This document shows positions 50,722 through 56,817 of a stretch of 56,817 nt of DNA, in pieces (the stretch's first letter is position 1; each line of letters opens with the position of its first letter). The position numbers and the translations under genes were made by a program. Origin of the DNA: Tritrichomonas foetus. Taxonomy: Eukaryota; Parabasalia; Tritrichomonadida; Tritrichomonadidae. The stretch covers positions 37,646 through 94,462 of the forward strand of contig MLAK01000601.1 in assembly GCA_001839685.1 (NCBI GenBank), written 5' to 3'. The notes beneath the pieces are model-generated. The model made no database searches and was not told where the DNA came from. It worked only from the letters and a program-made list of their open reading frames with translations.

Positions 50722-50912
50722 TATATGTATTGATTTTGACATTAATGGACTAATTCCGGACAATATTTAAAAAGATTTCTTCATGTAATTTTCATTCGAT
50801 TATGTCATGTTTCTTTAGAGACAAAAAAGTTGAATTATTTCGAATAAAACAAAGAAATAGATTTCCTTTTATATTTTCATTTAAAAATAATTCTCAAATT
50901 AACAAGCAATAC

Positions 50913-53189
50913 TTATTCTGCATATTCAGCTGCTTTTTCTTTTTGGATGATCTCCTTAACACTGTCAAACTCAACTTCACCTAAAGTAATAAAGTCTTGA
51001 ATTGTTTCTTTGATTCCCATATCTTTAATATACTTGGTCCTGTAAGCAGCAACAACTTCTTGGAATTTGTTTGTTCTCTTTGCAAGTGCAAGAGCTTTTT
51101 CCCATCTATGCATAGATATATTCATCTTGATTGCTCGAAAGATGCAGCCACCTTGTATCAAGATATCTTCAGCTTCAGATGCTCTTCCTTGTAAAACGGC
51201 AATCATAGCATTTTTGGCTGCTGGGCTCTTCATCTTCTTGACTTTTCCGAGGAACATAACTCTATCAATTAAGGAGAGTGCTGCATATGCCTCCTGTGCT
51301 GCATCAATATCACCTGCTTGGACAGCACATGCTGCACAAACAGCCCAGAGATTTTGGTCATTACTTGCACGACAAATTTGAAGAACAACTTTCCAATTTC
51401 TATGCATTTCAACAGCTTCATATATCATTATCAAGAATGGTGAAACAGATGAGCAGCATAATGCGCCATCTTTGGCTTTCGCAAATATATGAATTCCGTC
51501 AAATGATTTAATTTCAGCTGCATCAAATAACATTCTTAATTCATTCTTCAACATTGGCATTAATTCTGGAGTGAAGAAAGCGGCACTTGGACAACTGTAG
51601 CAAGTTAATTTTTCACCACTACGAGCAAGAATGATATCATGTGAGCTATGCCATACAAAATCATCAACAAAATTAGCAATTTTTTCGGTTTCAATTGATG
51701 GTGGAAGTCTTGGATTTGAAGCAACAAAACGGCATACTGTTAGATCACCATTTGCATTCACAAATCCAAATCTAGCCTTTGTTTGAGTTGTTGCTTGATT
51801 TGTACGTATGCATTTGATTTCTGAAGCATGGTTTAATGGCTCAGATGTGATCATTTGTCCAGTTGATGTTGAAAATGCAAAAATATGCTTTCTTCCATCA
51901 GGATTAATAGCTGCAAAAATAGCAGGGGATACAGCAACAGAATCTTGTGATAAAAGATCCCATTTGACACGTGTATCATTAATCCTGGAGATTGTTCTTC
52001 CATCATAACCAATGATTTGAACACCTGATAAACTAATAAGAATGAACATTGTTTGTGATTGTGCGATTACCCTTGGTGGCTCTTTAATATCAACAACAAC
52101 GGGTGTAGTCCATTGTCCACTCTTATAAATGTAAATCTTTTGTGCTGTTGTAACAATAAGATTGTTGAAATTGAGATAGAAATCAACAATTGAATCTTGG
52201 AATTGAAGAATTTCAGAAATTCCATTCTTTAAATCATATACAGTGATTGATTTGGGATTTTCACTGACGACTTCAACATCTTTATAAACAACTTTCTTTC
52301 CAACCACAGTAATCAAGTTGCACGTATCGTTTCCGCCAACCAAAATTTTTGGAACATCATAAGAAGCGCACATTGCACTTCCAGATTGAATTGGTGCTGA
52401 ACAGAGTGGCCTTAATCTATTATCAGTCAGGTACAATCGGTTAGCTGTACCAATCAGACATAATTTTTGGTGTGAAATAAAGGCAACATTGGAAACAGCA
52501 TATTCGTATTGTGGTGATTCAGCCAAAAGTCGTCCATCAGTGTCATAAATGCGCGCATGCCTGTCTTCACCGCCAGAGATGATTTCATTCGTTGCACGAT
52601 CCCAATCACTGCACGTAATTAATCTACGATGTGCACGGAACTGTGTTTGATCTTGTTTGAAGGAAGCTGACCTCACTGTGATCATTCCACCATGTGTAAA
52701 CATAACGTATTTTCCTGTACAGTCCCAATTGATTGAAGTGATGACTGATCCACAACTGGCCAAATTTGACCTATGAATTCCGTTACGACTCCAAATCTTC
52801 AAAATTCCATCTTCGCCGCCTGTTGCGATTGAAGATCCGTCTGGGTTCATTTTAATGCAAGTAACTCCTCCTTTATGAGCAGAAACTGTTTTTTCGACCC
52901 TCCAATTGGTTGAGCAAACATGGAAATTTCCATCTGAGCAGCCAATCACGAAGGTGTTCTGTGCGGTTGAATCGCGAGTGGAATCAATGCATGTGATGTG
53001 AGACTGTTTTAATGCAAATACATCATCTGTTATTGTGCCTAAATCTTCGGAATTTATAGGATATTTTCTGATTGCTCCTCCATCAACGGCAACATAGAAA
53101 TTTCTATCGTCAAGACAAATCGATGTGATCATTCCATCAACGCCAGGAAGTGTACTTGACACTGCTTTCGACAGTGTTTTAATGTTCAT
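50913..53189 (-). CDS. IFT80: Intraflagellar transport protein IFT80
   Basis: 758 residues from the ATG at 53189, close to the usual 760-780 of IFT80; an in-frame TTG at 53234 is less likely. Two WD40 propellers occupy about residues 1-560, with blades such as SAHKGGVTCIKMNPDG, ATGGEDGILKIWSRNG and ISGGEDRHARIYDTDG. Then comes the helical C-terminal region shared by IFT80, IFT172 and WDR35 (about 590-745), with LWAVCAACAVQAGDIDAAQE, AYAALSLIDRVMFLGKVKKM and a WEKALALAKR segment. IFT80 is a subunit of the IFT-B complex, which carries cargo from the base to the tip of the flagellum. Its presence shows a flagellated organism. The frame is complete with no visible damage. Confidence 0.93.
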   Translation of the reverse strand: MNIKTLSKAVSSTLPGVDGMITSICLDDRNFYVAVDGGAIRKYPINSEDLGTITDDVFALKQSHITCIDSTRDSTAQNTFVIGCSDGNFHVCSTNWRVEKTVSAHKGGVTCIKMNPDGSSIATGGEDGILKIWSRNGIHRSNLASCGSVITSINWDCTGKYVMFTHGGMITVRSASFKQDQTQFRAHRRLITCSDWDRATNEIISGGEDRHARIYDTDGRLLAESPQYEYAVSNVAFISHQKLCLIGTANRLYLTDNRLRPLCSAPIQSGSAMCASYDVPKILVGGNDTCNLITVVGKKVVYKDVEVVSENPKSITVYDLKNGISEILQFQDSIVDFYLNFNNLIVTTAQKIYIYKSGQWTTPVVVDIKEPPRVIAQSQTMFILISLSGVQIIGYDGRTISRINDTRVKWDLLSQDSVAVSPAIFAAINPDGRKHIFAFSTSTGQMITSEPLNHASEIKCIRTNQATTQTKARFGFVNANGDLTVCRFVASNPRLPPSIETEKIANFVDDFVWHSSHDIILARSGEKLTCYSCPSAAFFTPELMPMLKNELRMLFDAAEIKSFDGIHIFAKAKDGALCCSSVSPFLIMIYEAVEMHRNWKVVLQICRASNDQNLWAVCAACAVQAGDIDAAQEAYAALSLIDRVMFLGKVKKMKSPAAKNAMIAVLQGRASEAEDILIQGGCIFRAIKMNISMHRWEKALALAKRTNKFQEVVAAYRTKYIKDMGIKETIQDFITLGEVEFDSVKEIIQKEKAAEYAE

Positions 53190-53641
53190 GAAAATGTGTC
53201 GGTTTAATTTTGGAATTATCAAAAAGTTTAACAATATAATTTTAAACGTGCATTTTATTCATAAAAACTTTTCAACAATTTTAATGAAATCATTAATGAC
53301 AAATCAACTTATTGAATTAAAATATAAATGTGTATATATCTTATTTTTCATTCAATATAACATGGCTTAAATTAATGAGATATAATTAATATTAATTATA
53401 AATAATGATACTATAAATTTATATGGTAAAATTACTGTTTTCCTTAAGATATGAAAGAAATAAAATTCAACACCCTATCAATAATGAAAATTTTGAAATT
53501 CTAATATTTGATTCATTTAATATTTCATTAATAAAACAATTTTCTAAGTGATTCACAAAACTTCCAATGAAATTTCGATGAAAAAAATCACGTTACTCCA
53601 AAATTTTCAATTTCACTTCATTTTTAATATTCAAAGGAAAT
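53190..53641. other. Divergent intergenic region
   Basis: 452 very AT-rich bases holding the promoters of IFT80 (minus) and the small plus-strand gene. No gene is seen. Confidence 0.5.
53613..53625 (+). promoter_or_regulatory. Inr-like element
   Basis: TCACTTCATTTTT starts like the trichomonad Inr (TCACTTC, seven matches), then lacks one T. It ends 16 bases before the ATG at 53642. Confidence 0.45.
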
Positions 53642-54235
53642 ATGATTTTGCAAAGACGCCTCGACTCAAACTGGAAAACAATTTCTATTATTGATGATAA
53701 CGGTGTATCAAACACTTTCGATCTCGACCGCTACGGCCGCCTCAAAAATAAGTTCCCCAAACAAAATCAGCGAGATCTCAAAAGTTTATTCGACGAACTA
53801 AATAAGCCAGTTGAAAGGCAACCTTTCGTCTTNCCCCAAATTAATAAATCGACCGATTCATCAGCCAATCTCAGCCCGATTAATACTTATCCAACAAATT
53901 ACATTTCTCNGCCAGTTTATTGCCAAAATGTTTTGCCAAATAATTGCTTTAACCCAACAATCAATAACTACAGCAATCCAATCAGCAATTACAGCAATCA
54001 ATATTTGGCCCAATATCCAATGCCAACTTTGATTTCCAATACTTTTTCGCAACAGCAGCAAGTTAAAAGTGAAACGCAAGCTGATAATAGTAATTGTTGC
54101 GATCATCAAAATAATGAATCAATTGATGAGGAGATTCAAGACTTTACTGGAGATTTCGATTTTGTNTTTGAAGAAGCTGATTTTTTTGAATGTCCTTTCG
54201 TCAATGATCCTTTTGTTGATGAACTATTTATTTAA
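53642..54235 (+). CDS. Small unrecognised protein with Asn-rich middle and acidic tail
   Basis: 197 residues with a normal ATG and an Inr-like element 16 bases before it. The N-terminal 55 residues look structured (WKTISIIDDNGVSNTFDLDR, then YGRLKNKFP and DLKSLFDEL). The middle is rich in Asn, Pro, Tyr and Ser, and the last 50 residues are very acidic with Phe (GDFDF, FEEADFFECPF). This recalls a small regulator with an acidic activation tail, but I do not recognise a family. Three N bases (53833, 53910, 54166) leave three residues uncertain without breaking the frame. The stop codon overlaps TAAA. Confidence 0.6.
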   Translation: MILQRRLDSNWKTISIIDDNGVSNTFDLDRYGRLKNKFPKQNQRDLKSLFDELNKPVERQPFVXPQINKSTDSSANLSPINTYPTNYISXPVYCQNVLPNNCFNPTINNYSNPISNYSNQYLAQYPMPTLISNTFSQQQQVKSETQADNSNCCDHQNNESIDEEIQDFTGDFDFXFEEADFFECPFVNDPFVDELFI

Positions 54236-54877
54236 ATAGTTTCAACAAACTCAAAAGTTTAAACCTTTAATCAATTTAAAAAAAAAAAAAAAAATAGAAA
54301 TTAGATGTGATCGTGATTTTCCTATATAATCACAGTCACCAATTTTATAACTAGAAAATTAATNGAGTCATGATTCCCCCTATATATCATGGTTCGAAAC
54401 TAAATTTTATATCATCAAATATCGTACTTTTGATGCAGATGTATATCATCATCACAAACCCAATTAAAAATAAACCAAATTTTATATTTATCTTTCTATT
54501 TTTGCTTTCTTTTCATATTATATTTAATGTTTCTAATGACTCTATTTGAGTAAATAGTGAAATCTAATCATTAATTTATCGGAATACACAACAAATTTTG
54601 TCATTCAATGAATAGTTGTCAAAAGAATTTTGTTATAAATCTAAAGAAATGAAATAACAAATAAAACAAACAACGAATCTAATGAGATCGAACTGATAGG
54701 CAAGCCTTTTTTATTTTGTGACCAAAAAATTAATTGATAATGCAGCATTCTTTCTATTTGAATTGTTCTATGGAGTATTATCTTTAAGAATCATATTATT
54801 GCAAAGTGATTATTCATGAATGAAAAATAAAAAATCTAAATTAAATGTAAAAAAATCGAAATGTATTATTTAGAAAT
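54236..54877. other. Convergent intergenic region
   Basis: 642 AT-rich bases between two 3' ends, with a long A run near 54278-54295 and one N at 54364. A pair of similar words (GTGATCGTGATTTTCCTATAT near 54307-54327 and GAGTCATGATTCCCCCTATAT near 54365-54385) hints at an old short duplication. No gene is seen. Confidence 0.5.
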
Positions 54878-56817
54878 TTAACTAATTGTGCAAAATGGAT
54901 ATTTTATGATTGACTTCTCGGCTTCTTTAACAGCTTTTGATGCTTCACTCACCAATTCAGCCGCCTTTGTTGATGAATTTTGAATATTTTGAATATTTTG
55001 TGGTATAAAATTTGTTTTACTCCNNGCCTTACCCATAATGTGTACAATTTTGGTATGAGCATCATTTACAATTTTTTGATTCAATGTTGCTACTTCTAAG
55101 TCTTTTTGAGCTCTTATAACTGCTTTTTTCATTTCATATAATTCATTTATTTGATTTTCAATATTTTCAACATTTGCAATTTCTATGTTTTCATTTTCAG
55201 ATTTTTGACGCTTTCTTTTTTGGGCTGCAACTAAGCTATTTATAGTAGTTTTCAGATTAGAAGTTGTTTCGTTGAGTTCTTTCATTGCTGCATTACAAAT
55301 ACTATCTTTATCATCAACAATTGTTTTGGCATTATTGACTTCAATCATTAACTGTTGTCTCATCTGCTCTATATTTTTTTCCGAACAGTTTGCTATTCCA
55401 ATGATTTCTTCTGCTTCATCTGCTACTTTTTTGGCTTTAGAGNATGCCAATAAAACTTTATCAAGTATATTTGCTGCTTTTTCATATGCTTTCTTTGCTT
55501 TTTCATATGCTTTCTTTGCTTCTTTCATTGATGTATTTTGAACAGAAAGTTCTGCATTTTTAACATTTTCAATTGCAAAGTTTGCTAGCTTTGTGACTTT
55601 TTCAATTGAGAGAGAAATTACTAATAAACTATCATTGGCTTCATTTCCTTTATCTAGTGCTTTTATAGCTGTTTTTTCTATTTCTTTGACGAAATCTTGG
55701 ATTTCTGAGTAAAAATCTTTTTCTTTGTTCATAGATTTAAGTAAAATATTCATATAAGAATCGAAAATATCCTGCGTTTGAAGCTGATGGGAGTTAATAA
55801 TGGCATCTATTTGATATTTTTGATTCAGGAATTCAATATTACATAATTTTAGAAAATGTTCAAAAAAGTCATTATAAATAAAAGCTATTCCAAAAGATTC
55901 TTTCTTTTTCTTTTTAGATTTAGGATTAGGATCATATTTATTCTCATGATCAATTTCAATTAAATAATTGATAAAAAGATTAAGAAAAATATTTGCTGAA
56001 TCAATGAGCTCAATTTCTTGTTGTTCAAATATCAGTATGAAAATCTCATAACCTAACTGGAACCATAAATTAATAGGATAATAACCAAATTTACCATTTT
56101 GAATTATAGTACTCATCAAAAAAAGAAAATCAATTTTATTTGAATTAGATAATTTTTTAAAATCCAAATTGATCAAAAAAGAAGATATTATGACCTTATA
56201 TTCATTTGATTCAATATATGGTAAAAGGTAGTTAATACATTTNAAAATTNATGATAAATAACTTTCTGTTTGTGGAANTTGAATTAATATTGGTATGAAT
56301 TTTTTCAATAATGTTTTTGGAAAATCATTTCGAAGAAGCATTAAAAAACATTCAATTCCTGTTTCTATTGAATATGGTTGATATGAATTGACAAGAAGTG
56401 ATTTTATATCATGGAGAATTAATTTACTGTGTAAATTGATAAATTCTTCATTTATTACTAAATCGATATCATTTGANGAAGTTAAGATTGATTGAACACA
56501 CCAAATCAACGCATAAGTCAATATTTTAATGCAAGCGACTTGATAAAGTTGGGAAATTTGTGTTGTTTGATAAAAAATCTGATAGAATGTTTGATAAAAA
56601 TAAAAAATAAATTCTTTGTTGTCTTCGATGATGAGCGACGAAAAATCTGTCGTTTCTTCAAGTTCATTTTTTAAATAAGTTGAAACATAATCTTTATCTT
56701 TCGTTTTAATATCGAGAAAATTCTCGACAAAATAAAGAAGAATAAATGTTATAGGACAAATTTCATAAAGTGACTTTTGAAGAGGTGTTTCGTTATTCAG
56801 AGTGTTCCGGTTCTTTT
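54878..56817 (-). CDS. Helical-repeat plus coiled-coil protein, 5' end beyond the window
   Basis: The frame is open from the stop at 54878 to the right window edge, so the start lies outside; at least 646 residues are visible. I read the codons from 56522 to 56817 by hand and found no stop. The first 370 residues or so are hydrophobic-helix pairs like HEAT/armadillo repeats (SYQPYSIETGIECFLMLL, SNKIDFLFLMSTIIQ). They are followed by a basic KSKKKKK patch and then an Ala/Lys/Glu-rich coiled coil with two copies of a KKAYEKA heptad (21-bp DNA repeat at 55476-55517). The extreme C-terminus is short and hydrophobic. I do not recognise the family; large trichomonad ubiquitin proteases start with similar helices, but no protease motif is in view. 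Several N bases make individual residues uncertain. Confidence 0.68.
   Translation of the reverse strand, partial: KNRNTLNNETPLQKSLYEICPITFILLYFVENFLDIKTKDKDYVSTYLKNELEETTDFSSLIIEDNKEFIFYFYQTFYQIFYQTTQISQLYQVACIKILTYALIWCVQSILTXSNDIDLVINEEFINLHSKLILHDIKSLLVNSYQPYSIETGIECFLMLLRNDFPKTLLKKFIPILIQXPQTESYLSXIXKCINYLLPYIESNEYKVIISSFLINLDFKKLSNSNKIDFLFLMSTIIQNGKFGYYPINLWFQLGYEIFILIFEQQEIELIDSANIFLNLFINYLIEIDHENKYDPNPKSKKKKKESFGIAFIYNDFFEHFLKLCNIEFLNQKYQIDAIINSHQLQTQDIFDSYMNILLKSMNKEKDFYSEIQDFVKEIEKTAIKALDKGNEANDSLLVISLSIEKVTKLANFAIENVKNAELSVQNTSMKEAKKAYEKAKKAYEKAANILDKVLLAXSKAKKVADEAEEIIGIANCSEKNIEQMRQQLMIEVNNAKTIVDDKDSICNAAMKELNETTSNLKTTINSLVAAQKRKRQKSENENIEIANVENIENQINELYEMKKAVIRAQKDLEVATLNQKIVNDAHTKIVHIMGKXXSKTNFIPQNIQNIQNSSTKAAELVSEASKAVKEAEKSIIKYPFCTIS

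Larger units (their letters stand above)
50297..50912. other. Convergent intergenic region carrying a tandem repeat
   Basis: 616 bases between the 3' ends of the Myb and IFT80 genes. The main content is the 18-bp tandem array and the adaptor sequence described below. The rest is plain AT-rich sequence. Confidence 0.6.

Noticed and set aside
54386..54402. GGTTCGAAAC as a tRNA T-loop
   Set aside because: The flanks do not form acceptor or anticodon stems, so a single loop-like word is not enough.
1..56817. Spliceosomal introns, tRNA and rRNA genes
   Set aside because: I looked for the trichomonad intron ends (GTATGT and the ACTAACACACAG-type 3' site) and for tRNA/rRNA-like conserved boxes and found none. 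Without a covariance-model search, small RNA genes cannot be excluded.

Overview
The window looks like the nuclear genome of a flagellated parabasalid protist, most likely a Tritrichomonas-type trichomonad. The grounds are these. The DNA is AT-rich, and long intronless genes sit on both strands with short spacers. Motifs close to the trichomonad initiator (Inr, TCAYTWYTCATTA) lie just upstream of several start codons. Stop codons often overlap TAAA. The gene families are typical: small R2R3 Myb proteins, long ankyrin proteins, a Pmp-like surface protein with F-S-x-S repeats, a BEACH protein, divergent kinases and an intraflagellar transport subunit. The species name is inferred; no marker rRNA or tRNA is present.

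Left part (1-9.3 kb): a broken TRF4-type poly(A) polymerase gene on the minus strand; an MFS transporter resembling a bacterial (Bacteroidetes-type) family; an unrecognised Asn/Ser-rich protein; a disturbed stretch with strong hairpins and a recombinase-like remnant (5.07-5.66 kb); an unrecognised ORF; a histidine acid phosphatase; and a Myb protein.

Middle (9.3-33 kb): a coiled-coil protein ending in a RING-like finger; a large type I surface protein; a striking fusion of a DEDDy 3'-5' exonuclease with about six RRM-like domains; a truncated-looking Pmp-like protein; a second Myb protein on the minus strand; two long ankyrin proteins; and two coiled-coil proteins.

Right part (33-56.8 kb): two divergent kinase genes on the minus strand. 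The first runs as one gene through an unresolved 15-bp tandem repeat, shown as a 645-base N gap, into a C-terminal domain. They are followed by a 2381-residue BEACH/WD40 protein, an EF-hand/WD40 protein, a third Myb protein, IFT80 (minus), a short Asn-rich protein, and a helical-repeat/coiled-coil protein that leaves the window on the right. Between Myb and IFT80 lies an 18-bp tandem repeat that contains an exact 19-base Tn5/Nextera mosaic end, almost certainly library adaptor left in the assembly. The last 3 kb also carry scattered single N bases, so the right end is of lower quality.

There is no operon-like logic. The genes serve separate cell functions: flagellum (IFT80, perhaps the EF-hand/WD40 protein), membrane traffic (BEACH), RNA processing (exonuclease-RRM, the lost TRF4), gene regulation (three Myb proteins), signalling (kinases) and cell surface. 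The strongest candidate for something new is the exonuclease-RRM fusion. Next are the kinase gene with its expanded XERLE repeat and the hairpin-rich locus at 5.1-5.6 kb.
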